Below are positions 42,603 through 51,603 of a stretch of DNA of 64,000 nucleotides, one piece after another. Each line of letters starts with the position of its first letter. The first letter of the stretch is position 1. Origin of the DNA: CAWCVR01 sp963799105 (GTDB lineage: Bacteria; Acidobacteriota; Terriglobia; Bryobacterales; Bryobacteraceae); the NCBI GenBank assembly GCA_963799105.1, contig CAWCVR010000023.1, positions 1-64,000 of the forward strand, written 5' to 3'. A program made the position numbers and the translations under genes. A model generated the notes under the pieces. The model did no database searches. It saw nothing but the letters and a program-made list of their open reading frames with translations, and was not told where the DNA came from.

Positions 42603-45600
42603 ATGCGTAACAAAACGACTCTGCTTCTCTGCTCGATCATCGGTGTGCTCGGAACGGCCGCTTTCGGCCAGGCGCCTTCGCGCATCACGCGCCCGGTTGA
42701 CGATACCCGGTTCATCCGGGTTTCCGGCACGACACATTCCCAGGCGAGCGCGGCCAACGAGGTTGGCCGCGCGTCCGGCGACCTGCCCATGGATCGCATG
42801 CTGCTGCAACTCAAGAGCACTCCGGAACAGGACGCGGCTCTGGAGCAGCTTCTAGCGGAGCAACAAGATCCACAATCGGCGAACTACCATCGCTGGCTCA
42901 GCCCGGAGGAGTTCGGCGAACGGTTCGGGGTGGACCAGGAGGACCTGGACGTCATCGCCGGGTGGCTCGAGGGGCACGGTTTCCGCGTGGGTGAAATCGC
43001 CAAGGGACGCCGCAGCATCGAGTTCAGCGGAACGGCGCGGCAGGTGGAGGAGGCCTTCCACACCGAGATCCATCATTATGTGGTGGATGGCGTGCGGCAC
43101 GTCGCCAATGCGGCGGACCTGGCAATCCCCGAGGCGCTGGCGGGCGTGGTGGGCGGCGTGGCGTCGCTGCACGACTTTCACGCGCGGCCGCTGCACCACG
43201 TGATTGGGCGGCATCCGGCGCAGCCCGGCGGACCGGCCGCGGGCTCGCCCGGGAACCAGACCGACCTGAGCGGCGGGACTCACGGCCTCTCGCCCTACGA
43301 TTTCGCCACCATCTACGACGTTGCCCCGCTGTGGAGTCAGGGCTACGACGGCACCGGGCAGACCATCGCCATCGTGGCCGATACCAACGTCAAGCTGACG
43401 GATGTGACGGCCTTCCGAAGCCAGTTCGGGTTGGGGGCCAATAACGTGACGGTGGTGCTGAACGGGACGGACCCGGGGATTCTGGGCGGCGAAGAGACCG
43501 AGGCCGACCTGGACATGGAGTGGAGCGGGGGCGTGGCCAAGGGAGCGGCGGTGAAGCTGGTTGTTTCGGCCAACACCAACGCCTCCGATGGCGTGACTTT
43601 GTCGGCGCAGTACATCGTAAACAACCGGCTGGCGCCGGTGATGAGCATGAGCTACGGACTCTGCGAGGCGGACATGGGCGGCATGAACGCGCTCTACAAC
43701 AGCCTCTGGTCGCAGGCGGCGGCGGAGGGCATCTCGGTATTCGTCTCGGCGGGCGACAGCGGTTCGGCGGGGTGCGACATTCCCGAGAGCAGCGGATCCA
43801 AAGGGCAGAACACCACCACGCCGGCCGCGGGCGGTTTCGGCGTCAACGGCCTGGCCTCGACTCCCTACAACGTGGCGGTGGGAGGCACGCAGTTCAGCGA
43901 CGCTACCGGCGCGTACTGGAACGCCGGCAACGATGCGCACCTGGCTTCGGCCAAGAGCTACATTCCGGAAGCGGTGTGGAACGAAAGCGGCTACACCACG
44001 GCGGGCGCGGCGGCCAACGGCCTGTGGGCGGGCGGCGGCGGGTACAGCACGATTTACGCCGCGCCGGCGTGGCAGACGGGCGCGGGCGTTCCCACGGTGG
44101 ACCCGGCCGGCGGCGGCCACCACCGCTATCTCCCCGACGTTTCGCTCAGCGGAGCGGGGCACGATGGGTACCTGGTGGAGATCGAAGGCTCGATGTACCT
44201 GGTGGGCGGCACGTCGGCGGGGGCGCCGTCGATGGCCGGCATCATGGCGATCCTGGTGCAGCGCGCCGGGGCGTGGCAGGGCAATCCGAACGCGCGGTTC
44301 TATCCGATCGCGGCGCAGTCCCCCGCGGCGTATCACGACATCACGGCGGGCACAAACGCCGTGCCCTGCCAGGGCGGCTCGGCGAATTGCTCCTCCAAAA
44401 CGACGGGAACCGTGGGCACACTGAACGGATTCGGCGCGGCGCCTGGTTTCGACCTGGCCACCGGGTTGGGATCCGTGGATGCGAACGCTCTGGCCATAGC
44501 CTGGGGAAGCGTCCCGGCGGGCGTGACGATCACGTCGCTCAGCCCGAACCCGATGACCGGCTCGAGCGCCAACCAGACGCTGACCATCAACGGCAGCGGT
44601 TTTGGGGCGGGCGCCAAGGTGAACCTGACGTACGCGGGCGGGCCGGTGGTGAACCCCACGATCGTCTCCGTGACCAGCACGCAGATCGCGGCGACGGTGA
44701 ATGTGGGCACGACGGTGCGCACCTGGACGGTACAGGTAGTGAACTCGGCGGCCAGCAGTTCCAACGTTGCCAACCTGACGGTGGCCGCGCCGCCCGTGAT
44801 CGCCTCGCTGAGTCCGAACCCGATGACGGCGTCAACCGCCAACCAGACGCTGATCATCAACGGCAGCGGCTTCGTCTCCGGGTTGCAGGTCAACCTGACG
44901 ACGGGAGCTTCCACCACCGCGTACCCGAGCAGTTCCGTTAGCTACCTCACGGCCACCCAGGTTCAAGTGCTGGTGAACGTGGGCGCCACCGCGCGGGCCT
45001 GGACGGTGCAGGTGGTGAACCCCGGCGCGGTGCCGTCGAATGCGGTCAGCCTGACGGTGATGGCTCCGGCGGCGCCGCTGATCGGATCGCTCAGTCCGAA
45101 CCCCATGACGGGATCGAGCGCCAGCCAGACGCTGACCATCACCGGCAGCGGCTTCGTGGCCGGCGCCACCGTGAGTATGACGTACACGGGCGGCACGGTG
45201 GTGAATCCCACGGTCACTAACTTGACCGCCACCCAGATCCTGGCGAGCGTCAGCGTGGGTACGGCGGCGCGCACCTGGACGGTGCAGGTAACCAACCCCG
45301 GCTCCCCGGCGTCGAGTGCGGCCAGCCTGACGGTGGCCGCGCCGGCCGCGCCAGTGATTGCATCGCTCAGTCCCAGCTCCATGACGGGATCGAGCGCCAA
45401 CCAGATGCTGACCGTCAACGGCAGCGGTTTCCAGGCCGGGTTGACGGTGAACCTGGCGACGGGAGGGACGACCACCCCGTACCAGAGCAGCGCCATCTCG
45501 AGCGTCACGGCCACACAGGTTCAAGTGCTGGTGAACGTGGGGACGGCCGCGCATACCTGGACGGTGCAGGTGGTGAATCCCAGTTCCGGGCCGTCGAATA

Positions 45601-47603
45601 CGGTCAACCTGACGGTGACGGCGCCGGTGACGCCCGCGATCAGCTTGCTCAGTCCGAATCCCATGACGGGATCGGCCGCCAGCCAGACGCTGACCATCAA
45701 CGGGACCGGCTTCCAATCCGGCTTGACGGTCAACCTGACGACGGGGAATACCACCCTGGTGTACCAGGGCACTTTTATCGCCAGCGTCACGGCGACGCAG
45801 GTGCAGGTGCTCGTTACCGTGGGAGCCACGGCGCGCGCATGGACGGTGCAGGTGGTGAACCCGGGCGGCGCGCAGTCGAATACGGCCAGCCTAACGGTGA
45901 CCACGGCGCCGCCGCCGGCGATCGCGTCGCTCAGTCCGAACCCCATGACCGGATCGAGCTCCAATCAGATGCTGACCATCAACGGCAGCGGTTTCCTGGC
46001 CGGGCTGACGGTGAATCTGGCCACCGGGGGGGCGACCACCCCGTACCAGGGCGGCAATGTCGCCAGCGTCACGGCCACGCAGGTGCAAGTGCTTGTGAAC
46101 GTGGGCACCACGGCGCGCGCATGGACGGTGCAGGTAGTGAACCCGGGCGGCGCGCAGTCGAGCGCGGCCACGCTGACGGTGACCGCTCCGGCCCCGCCGG
46201 CGATCGCGTCGCTCAATCCGAACCCCATGACGGGGTCGGCCAGCGCGCAGACGCTAACCATCAACGGCAGCGGCTTCCTGGCCGGGTTGACGGTGAACCT
46301 GACCACCGGGGGGGCGACCACCCCGTACCCGAGCGGCGCCATCTCGAGCGTCACGACCACGCAGATTCAAGTGCTAGTGAACGTGGGCACCACGGCGCGC
46401 ACCTGGACGGTGCAGGTGGTGAACCCGGGCGGCGCGCAGTCGAGTGCGGCCACGCTGACGGTGACGGCTCCGGCGCCGCCGGTGATCGCGTCGCTCAGTC
46501 CGAACCCCATGACGGGGTCGGCCAGCGCGCAGACGCTGACCATCAACGGCAGCGGTTTCCAGGCCGGGTTGACGGTGAACCTGGCCACCGGGGGGGCGAC
46601 CACCCCGTACCAGGGCGGTAATGTCACCAGCGTCACGGCCACACAGGTTCAAGTGCAGGTAAACGTGGGCACAACGGCGCACGCATGGACGGTGCAGGTG
46701 GTGAACCCGGGCGGCGCGCAGTCGAGTGCGGCCACGCTGACGGTGACGGCTCCGGCGCCGCCGGTGATCGCATCGCTCAGTCCGAACCCCATGACGGGGT
46801 CGGCCAGCGCGCAGACGCTGACCATCAACGGCAGCGGTTTCCAGGCCGGATTGACGGTGAACCTGGCGACGGGAGGGACGACCACCCCGTACCAGAGCAG
46901 CGCCATCTCGAGCGTCACGGCCACGAAGGTCCAAGTGCAGGTGAACGTGGGCACGACGGCGCACACCTGGACGGTGCAGGTCGCGAACCCCGGCGGCGTG
47001 CTTTCGAATGCGGCCACGCTGACGGTGACCGGTCTGGCGCCGCCGGCGATCACGTCGGTCAGCCCGAATCCCATGACGGGGTCGGCCAACAACCAGACGC
47101 TGACCATCAACGGCAGCGGTTTCCAGGCCGGAGCGAAGGTCACTCTGACCACGGGGGGCACGTCCTATTCATACACTGCCAGCTATATCACCAGCGTCAC
47201 GGCCACGAAGATTCTAGTGCCAGTGAATGTGGGCACGCCGGCGCGCGCCTGGACGGTCCAGGTGGTGAACCCCGACAATTCGGCGTCGACCCCGGTCAGC
47301 CTGACGGTGACCGCCGCGGCGCCGCCTCCGGCTATCACGTCGCTGAATCCAAGCTCCATGACCGGGTCGGCCAGCGCGCAAACGCTGACCATCAACGGGA
47401 CCGGCTTTCAGAGCGGGATCATCATTGGGGCGGAGCCCGCCAGCGCCAGCACGGTGACGGTCTACTCGGGCGCCCTGGTCGCCGTGACCCCGACGCAACT
47501 CAAGATTCAGATCAACGTGGGCACGACCAAGCGCGCGTGGTACCTGCAACTCATGAACCCCGACGGACAGTACTCCAACGTGGGGGTCTGGCAGGTGAAT
47601 TAG
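42603..47603 (+). CDS. S53 (sedolisin/kumamolisin) peptidase with eleven Ig-like repeats
   Basis: A 1666-residue secreted protein. Signal peptide MRNKTTLLLCSIIGVLGTAA, then an activation prodomain (MDRMLLQLKSTPEQDAALEQ, NYHRWLSPEEFGERFGVDQE). The catalytic domain has EADLD with Glu300 and Asp304, the oxyanion Asp in SAGDSGSAGCD, and the nucleophile Ser538 in GGTSAGAPSMAGI. Sedolisins are acid-active endopeptidases. From about residue 643 to the end are eleven IPT/TIG-like repeats of about 93 residues, each with LSPNPMTGS..QTLTINGSGF and RAWTVQVVNPGG. ATG 42603 is chosen because the longer frame from 42546 lacks a signal. Probably a wall-associated, adhesive peptidase. Confidence 0.93.
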   Translation: MRNKTTLLLCSIIGVLGTAAFGQAPSRITRPVDDTRFIRVSGTTHSQASAANEVGRASGDLPMDRMLLQLKSTPEQDAALEQLLAEQQDPQSANYHRWLSPEEFGERFGVDQEDLDVIAGWLEGHGFRVGEIAKGRRSIEFSGTARQVEEAFHTEIHHYVVDGVRHVANAADLAIPEALAGVVGGVASLHDFHARPLHHVIGRHPAQPGGPAAGSPGNQTDLSGGTHGLSPYDFATIYDVAPLWSQGYDGTGQTIAIVADTNVKLTDVTAFRSQFGLGANNVTVVLNGTDPGILGGEETEADLDMEWSGGVAKGAAVKLVVSANTNASDGVTLSAQYIVNNRLAPVMSMSYGLCEADMGGMNALYNSLWSQAAAEGISVFVSAGDSGSAGCDIPESSGSKGQNTTTPAAGGFGVNGLASTPYNVAVGGTQFSDATGAYWNAGNDAHLASAKSYIPEAVWNESGYTTAGAAANGLWAGGGGYSTIYAAPAWQTGAGVPTVDPAGGGHHRYLPDVSLSGAGHDGYLVEIEGSMYLVGGTSAGAPSMAGIMAILVQRAGAWQGNPNARFYPIAAQSPAAYHDITAGTNAVPCQGGSANCSSKTTGTVGTLNGFGAAPGFDLATGLGSVDANALAIAWGSVPAGVTITSLSPNPMTGSSANQTLTINGSGFGAGAKVNLTYAGGPVVNPTIVSVTSTQIAATVNVGTTVRTWTVQVVNSAASSSNVANLTVAAPPVIASLSPNPMTASTANQTLIINGSGFVSGLQVNLTTGASTTAYPSSSVSYLTATQVQVLVNVGATARAWTVQVVNPGAVPSNAVSLTVMAPAAPLIGSLSPNPMTGSSASQTLTITGSGFVAGATVSMTYTGGTVVNPTVTNLTATQILASVSVGTAARTWTVQVTNPGSPASSAASLTVAAPAAPVIASLSPSSMTGSSANQMLTVNGSGFQAGLTVNLATGGTTTPYQSSAISSVTATQVQVLVNVGTAAHTWTVQVVNPSSGPSNTVNLTVTAPVTPAISLLSPNPMTGSAASQTLTINGTGFQSGLTVNLTTGNTTLVYQGTFIASVTATQVQVLVTVGATARAWTVQVVNPGGAQSNTASLTVTTAPPPAIASLSPNPMTGSSSNQMLTINGSGFLAGLTVNLATGGATTPYQGGNVASVTATQVQVLVNVGTTARAWTVQVVNPGGAQSSAATLTVTAPAPPAIASLNPNPMTGSASAQTLTINGSGFLAGLTVNLTTGGATTPYPSGAISSVTTTQIQVLVNVGTTARTWTVQVVNPGGAQSSAATLTVTAPAPPVIASLSPNPMTGSASAQTLTINGSGFQAGLTVNLATGGATTPYQGGNVTSVTATQVQVQVNVGTTAHAWTVQVVNPGGAQSSAATLTVTAPAPPVIASLSPNPMTGSASAQTLTINGSGFQAGLTVNLATGGTTTPYQSSAISSVTATKVQVQVNVGTTAHTWTVQVANPGGVLSNAATLTVTGLAPPAITSVSPNPMTGSANNQTLTINGSGFQAGAKVTLTTGGTSYSYTASYITSVTATKILVPVNVGTPARAWTVQVVNPDNSASTPVSLTVTAAAPPPAITSLNPSSMTGSASAQTLTINGTGFQSGIIIGAEPASASTVTVYSGALVAVTPTQLKIQINVGTTKRAWYLQLMNPDGQYSNVGVWQVN
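44530..47603 (+). repeat. Eleven tandem Ig-like coding repeats
   Basis: Units of about 279-282 bp encode one Ig-like domain each. Units six to nine (about 45900-47040) are nearly identical at DNA level and share silent bases, while units one to three and ten to eleven are diverged. This fits recent gene conversion or unequal crossing-over in the middle. Confidence 0.85.
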
Positions 47604-47642
47604 GGGGTGATTCTCACGTGGGACGAGCGGAAGCACCCGGAC

Positions 47643-47757
47643 GGGGCGAAAACCCCGGGGACAGGCGGCTCCGTCCACGCGGCGCAGGGGAGATGCGGCG
47701 CTTGATCGGGAGATGGTGCGCGCCTTGAGACGGAGTCGTCAGTCCCCGCGTTCTCGC
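47643..47757. repeat. Tandem non-coding repeat, copy 1
   Basis: Begins GGGGCGAAAACCCCGGGGAC and ends AGTCCCCGCGTTCTCGC. Matches 47771-47881 with a three-base deletion and several changes. Contains the hairpin GGGGCGAAAACCCC. Confidence 0.8.
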
Positions 47758-47770
47758 GGAGTGCCGCCGT

Positions 47771-47881
47771 GGGGCGAAAACCCCGGGGACGGCTCCGTCC
47801 ACGCGGCGCAGGGGGGATTCGGCGCTTCCTCGGGAGATGGTGCGCGCCTTGGGACGGAATCGTCAGTCCCCGCGTTTTCGC
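47771..47881. repeat. Tandem non-coding repeat, copy 2
   Basis: Second copy of the 47643 repeat, 128 bp on; the pair fills the gap between convergent genes (S53 peptidase and Pit transporter). It may carry bidirectional termination via the GGGGCGAAAACCCC hairpin. Confidence 0.8.
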
Positions 47882-47896
47882 AGGCGGCGCGGCGCT

Positions 47897-48922
47897 CTAC
47901 GCGCCGGGTGCCAGCGAGTGCAGCGTGTAGTAGGAAATCCAGGCGATGAGGGCAGCCATCGGGATGGTCAGGACCCAGGCCCACAGGATGTTGGTGGCGA
48001 TCCCCCAGCGGACGGCCTTCATGCGGTGAATGCTGCCGACGCCCGCGATGGCGCCGGCGATGGCGTGGGTGGTCGACACCGGCAGGCCGAAGCGGGTGGC
48101 CAGCAGCACCGCGATCGCCGCGCCCGTTTCGGCGCAGAACCCGCTGCGGGGCCGCAGCCGCGTCAACCGCCCGCCCATGGTGTGTACGATGCGCCAGCCG
48201 CCGGAGAGCGTGCCCAGCGCAATCGCCGCATGGGCCGACAGGATCACCCAGACATGGACGTCGAAATTCTTCTGAAATTTCGACGCCACCAGCACGCCGG
48301 TGATCAGCCCCATGGTCTTCTGGGCGTCGTTGGAACCGTGCGACAGGCTGAACACGGCGGCCGAGAGCAACTGGAGCTTGCGAAAGTACTTGTCCATCTT
48401 CGCCGGGCTGGATTTGCGGAACAGCCAGTACACCAGGACCATCAGGGCGTAGGCGGAAACCAGCCCGATCATGGGAGCCGCGAAGATGAAGGTGACGGTG
48501 AGGGGCCACTGCCCCAGGATCAACCCGTCGAAGCTGTGGCCGACACCGCGCACGACGGCCGCGTGGGCGATGGCCGCCCCGGCATACCCGCCAATCAGAG
48601 CGTGCGAGGAGCTGGTGGGCAGCCCGAGCCACCAGGTGATGAGATCCCAGACGATGGCGCCCACGAGTCCGGCCAGAATCACCCAGGGAGTCACCAGGTC
48701 CACGTTGACGAAGCCTCTCCCCACCGTCTTGGCCACGGCGGTGCCGAACAGGAAGGCCGCCACGAAGTTGAAAAAAGCGGCCCATGCCACGGCCTGCAGC
48801 GGGGTGAGGACCCGCGTGGCCACGATGGTGGCGATGGAGTTGGCCGCGTCGTGGAAGCCGTTGATGTAATCGAACACCAGCGCGATGGCGATGATCAGGA
48901 CGGCAAGCTGGGAGACCGTCAT
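47897..48922 (-). CDS. Low-affinity inorganic phosphate transporter, Pit family
   Basis: A 341-residue PiT/PHO-4 permease with about ten membrane helices. Duplicated family signature: DYINGFHDAANSIATIVATR at the N-terminus and SLSHGSNDAQKTMGLITGVL at residue 200, plus GLPTSSSHALIGGYAGAAIA and GLPVSTTHAIAGAIAGVGSI. It moves metal-phosphate with protons across the inner membrane. ATG 48922 is three bases past the DUF47 stop, so they form an operon. Confidence 0.93.
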   Translation of the reverse strand: MTVSQLAVLIIAIALVFDYINGFHDAANSIATIVATRVLTPLQAVAWAAFFNFVAAFLFGTAVAKTVGRGFVNVDLVTPWVILAGLVGAIVWDLITWWLGLPTSSSHALIGGYAGAAIAHAAVVRGVGHSFDGLILGQWPLTVTFIFAAPMIGLVSAYALMVLVYWLFRKSSPAKMDKYFRKLQLLSAAVFSLSHGSNDAQKTMGLITGVLVASKFQKNFDVHVWVILSAHAAIALGTLSGGWRIVHTMGGRLTRLRPRSGFCAETGAAIAVLLATRFGLPVSTTHAIAGAIAGVGSIHRMKAVRWGIATNILWAWVLTIPMAALIAWISYYTLHSLAPGA

Positions 48923-48924
48923 GA

Positions 48925-49539
48925 CTAGCTGTTCTTGACCACCACGTTCTGGAGGACGTCGGCCACGTCCTCGCAGCTATCGATGGTCTGCTCGAAGAAA
49001 TCGTAGACCTCTTTGAGCTTGATGAGGGTGATGGGATCCTTTTCCCGGTCGAACAACTCCACCACGGAGGCGCGTCCGATGCGGTCGGCCTCGTTTTCCA
49101 GGCGGTTGATTTCGATGCAGTGTTCCATGATGGCGCCGTTTTTGGCCAGCGCGGTGAGCGCGTTGGTCAGCGAGCGGGCGCAGGACTGCACCAGTTCCGC
49201 CATGGTGATCATGTCCTGGGGAATCGGGTCGATACGGTAGGAGACCAGGCGGTGGGCCGTGTCCTCCATGCCGTCGAGCACGTTATCGAGCGCCGCGGAA
49301 ATGTTGTGGATGTCCTCCGGGTCGAGAGGCGTGATGAAAGTCTGGTTGAGGCGGGTGAAGATTTCGTGGATCAGCTCGTCTCCGCGCCGCTCCAACAGGG
49401 CGATCTCGGTGGCGGAACTGGCCATCCGCGCGCTTCCCGACTGCAATCCGTCGAGCAGCAGGCGCGCGGCTTCCGAAATCACCTCCACCTGCTTCAGAAA
49501 CAGATGGTAGAATTTCTCCTCGCGTGGCAGGAATCTCAT
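48925..49539 (-). CDS. DUF47/PhoU-like accessory protein of Pit
   Basis: A 204-residue all-helical protein of the PhoU-related DUF47 family (Pit accessory protein). Motifs: FLPREEKFYHLFLKQVEVIS, ERRGDELIHEIFTRLNQTFI TPLDPEDI, IHNISAALDNVLDGMEDTAH with metal-binding Glu/Asp, and KLKEVYDFFEQTIDSCEDVA. Encoded just upstream of the transporter, as in most bacteria, where it modulates uptake. ATG 49539 start. Confidence 0.92.
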   Translation of the reverse strand: MRFLPREEKFYHLFLKQVEVISEAARLLLDGLQSGSARMASSATEIALLERRGDELIHEIFTRLNQTFITPLDPEDIHNISAALDNVLDGMEDTAHRLVSYRIDPIPQDMITMAELVQSCARSLTNALTALAKNGAIMEHCIEINRLENEADRIGRASVVELFDREKDPITLIKLKEVYDFFEQTIDSCEDVADVLQNVVVKNS

Positions 49540-49596
49540 AAACGATGAAATGAAGACTCATGCTAATCGCATTGCTACAGCCGCGTCAATATTCGG

Positions 49597-50379
49597 TTAC
49601 AGACCGGTGACGATGGGCGGAAGCCCGGGGCTTGGGGCGGAGGCGTCTTCGGCGAAGAAACGCGGGTCCAGCAGGCGGCCGGTGTCGATGTTCCCCATGG
49701 CCGAGAGGATGTTCTCGAACAGGTGCGGGTGATCGATCTCGAGATTGGAGAACAGGTCGCGCAGGGCGCGGCGGACGGTGCCGGTCTTCTGCGAACAGCC
49801 GCAGGGCACCAGCGGAATGCCGCGCGACGCGGCGTAGGCGCGGGTGATGTCTTCGCGGACGAACACCAGCGGCCGGATCAGACGGTACCCGCGGTTGCGG
49901 GACGTGGTGACGGGCGGCAGCGCGCTCAGCCTGCCGGTGAAGAGGGTGTTGCGGAGCAGGGCCTCGCAGAAGTCGTCGGCGGTATGCCCGAAAGCGATGA
50001 CATTGGCGCCCAGGCCGCCGGCGATCTCATACACCGCGCGCCGGCGGTAGCGGCTGCAGAGGTCGCAGCCGTGGCCGGGCTGTTCTTCGTTCAGACGCAG
50101 CGACGGCGCGTCGCGGAAGTACGTCCAGGCGACGCCGCGCGCTTTCAGGTAATCTCCCAGGGGCTCGATGGGGCGGAGGAACTTGCCCTGTTCCACGGTG
50201 AAGGCGCAGACGGTGAACTCGACGGGCGCGCGCTCCTGAAGCAGCAGCAGGGCTTCAAGCAGGGTGCCGGAATCCTTGCCGCCGGAGAGCGCCACGGCCA
50301 CGCGGTCGCCGTCGCGGATCATCTTGAAGCGATGGATGGCCTCGCCCACCTTGCGCAGGAGTGTCTTTTCCAGGTCCAC
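49597..50379 (-). CDS. TtcA-like tRNA 2-thiocytidine synthetase family protein
   Basis: A 260-residue PP-loop ATPase. SGGKDSGTLLEALLLL is the PP-loop, HGCDLCSRYRRRAVYEIA the CxxC with a third cysteine in PCGCSQKTG for the iron-sulfur cluster, and AFGHTADDFCEALLRNTLFT the GHxxDD motif. TtcA thiolates cytidine 32 of certain tRNAs. GTG 50379 is chosen because homology begins VDLEKTLLRKVGEAI; an ATG at 50442 lies upstream of a TATAAT box, and a start at 50379 would be leaderless. TtcA-like enzymes include other tRNA thiolases, so the exact product is not certain. Confidence 0.82.
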   Translation of the reverse strand: MDLEKTLLRKVGEAIHRFKMIRDGDRVAVALSGGKDSGTLLEALLLLQERAPVEFTVCAFTVEQGKFLRPIEPLGDYLKARGVAWTYFRDAPSLRLNEEQPGHGCDLCSRYRRRAVYEIAGGLGANVIAFGHTADDFCEALLRNTLFTGRLSALPPVTTSRNRGYRLIRPLVFVREDITRAYAASRGIPLVPCGCSQKTGTVRRALRDLFSNLEIDHPHLFENILSAMGNIDTGRLLDPRFFAEDASAPSPGLPPIVTGL

Positions 50380-50386
50380 TAGATCG

Positions 50387-50392
50387 ATTATA
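50387..50392 (-). promoter_or_regulatory. TATAAT box, possible leaderless start of the TtcA-like gene
   Basis: On the minus strand TATAAT is seven bases before the GTG at 50379. A perfect box this close suggests transcription begins at or near the GTG. Confidence 0.45.
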
Positions 50393-50453
50393 GTGGCGGC
50401 GGCGGAGGTTCCGGGCCATGCCAACCGCGTGTTTCCGATCATAGAGGGGTTAC

Positions 50454-50474
50454 TGGCGGAGAGAGAGGGATTCG
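50454..50474. repeat. attR-like repeat of the tRNA-Ser 3' end
   Basis: Twenty-one bases beginning TGGCGGAGAGAGAGGGATTC are identical, in the same orientation, to the tRNA 3' end at 52178-52198. This is the pattern left by site-specific integration into a tRNA gene; the distal end carries the duplicate. No integrase is present in the 1.7 kb between. Confidence 0.75.
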
Positions 50475-50653
50475 GTCGCTCGATGTGTCAATAGAATCCG
50501 CAAGTTGCAGATTCCCGATTGCCGCCACTGCCATAAATGCCAGGAATGCCGTGCGGCATCGCTCACCATTGCCCACGGCGGTCCGTAGTGCCGAGAATCG
50601 CCCGCATTGCCGCGAGCGAAAGCCATGGGGTTCGCTAATGGCAGGGAGCTTCA

Positions 50654-50896
50654 ATGAGCCGTGAGCCACTTCATAATCCGATCGACTGGATTCCAGAGGA
50701 GGAACTCCCTGCCGCCAAGCGGTTCCTGGAGTACCCGGTGGTCAGCCCGGCCTATCGGGCGGCCTTGTCGGCTCCAACGGATGACGAGCCAGTACCGGAA
50801 GCGGACTCCGCGGCGATCGCGCGGGCGCACGACGAAGTTCTCTCTGGGAAGATCGGTTCGCATCGCGAAGTCCGGCGGGAATTCGGCTTGCGATGA
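50654..50896 (+). CDS. Antitoxin-like small protein
   Basis: An 80-residue protein (MSREPLHNPIDWIPEEELPA.., FLEYPVVSPAYRAALSAPTD, then EADSAAIARAHDEVLSG). Similar proteins stand before RelE/ParE-type genes in acidobacteria and cyanobacteria as antitoxins. GTG/ATG overlap with the next frame (ATGA at 50893) indicates a coupled pair. It appears intact, whereas the toxin is broken. Confidence 0.75.
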   Translation: MSREPLHNPIDWIPEEELPAAKRFLEYPVVSPAYRAALSAPTDDEPVPEADSAAIARAHDEVLSGKIGSHREVRREFGLR

Positions 50897-51135
50897 GGTT
50901 CGTCTGGCCGGACTCCGCACGATCCGGGTTGCGAGCACTCGACCGGGAGACGGCCAGTCGAATCCTCCATGGCCTTACTGAGTATTCTGAATCCGGCAAA
51001 GGTGACCTCAAAGCCCTTGCCGGGGAAATGGCAGGGGTACTTCCGGCTTCGAATTGGGGACTACCGGATCATCATGGCGATAGCGCCCGAAGAGATCACA
51101 CTCATCCGAGCTCGCCACCGATCTGAGGCCTATCG
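50893..51135 (+). pseudogene. RelE/ParE-type toxin with a frameshift
   Basis: The first frame from ATG 50893 gives MRFVWPDSARSGLRALDRET .. EYSESGKGDLKALAG; then at the G4 run near 51026 the sense shifts one base and continues KWQGYFRLRIGDYRIIMAIA.., ITLIRARHRSEAYR, the second half of a RelE/ParE fold with the conserved Arg and Tyr. The joined frame would end near 51135, but no stop follows in that frame until 51412, so the end is also altered. Read as an inactivated toxin or an assembly error. Confidence 0.75.
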
Positions 51136-51189
51136 CCGAGTTCCCTGCCGGTCTCCGATGAACAGCGCGACGTCAGCCGCGAATGTGCC

Positions 51190-51603
51190 TCAAATAAACA
51201 AATCCACGCCGACATGGAAGAACTCAGCGACTCTCTTTGCCTGCTCCTTCGTCATGGGCCGTTTTCCACCAAGGATCTCCGACACCCGGCTCTTGGAGCC
51301 GACTACGGGCCAAAGATCTTTGGGGGCTAGACCGCGTTGTTCCAGCAGAAACGCAACCATCCTGTGCGGCTCGGACCTCGGTATTGGGTACGCCTTCTCC
51401 TCGAAATCGTGAATCAGGTCCGTAAGGAGTTCGAGGAGCGCGTCCTCCTCCACCGTCATGTTCCCTTCGCCCTTCTCCATCAGGGATTCGACAATGGCGA
51501 GAGCGCGTTCGTTCTCCTCCTCCGTCTTGATGACCTTCGGCACCGCTCGGGCCAGAAGTCGCCCATACCGTTTCAGGTCGAGGTCTTCAATCATGGTGCT
51601 CAT
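51190..51603 (-). CDS. HigA-type antitoxin with XRE domain
   Basis: A 137-residue antitoxin. The first 75 residues are helical and acidic (EDLDLKRYGRLLARAVPKVI, TVEEDALLELLTDLIHDFEE); a C-terminal XRE helix-turn-helix follows (LAPKDLWPVVGSKSRVSEIL, KEQAKRVAEFFHVGVDLF). It would neutralise the adjacent HigB and repress the operon. ATG 51603 is chosen because it overlaps the toxin stop (ATGA), ruling out the longer frame. Confidence 0.88.
   Translation of the reverse strand: MSTMIEDLDLKRYGRLLARAVPKVIKTEEENERALAIVESLMEKGEGNMTVEEDALLELLTDLIHDFEEKAYPIPRSEPHRMVAFLLEQRGLAPKDLWPVVGSKSRVSEILGGKRPMTKEQAKRVAEFFHVGVDLFI

Noticed and set aside
42852..44336. 494-residue minus-strand ORF
   Set aside because: It is antisense to the S53 peptidase, which has a signal peptide, prodomain and all catalytic motifs; the composition of the shadow is Arg/His-rich.
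44333..47161. Numerous minus-strand ORFs of 60-290 residues
   Set aside because: They mirror the Ig-like repeats of the peptidase and repeat with the same period.
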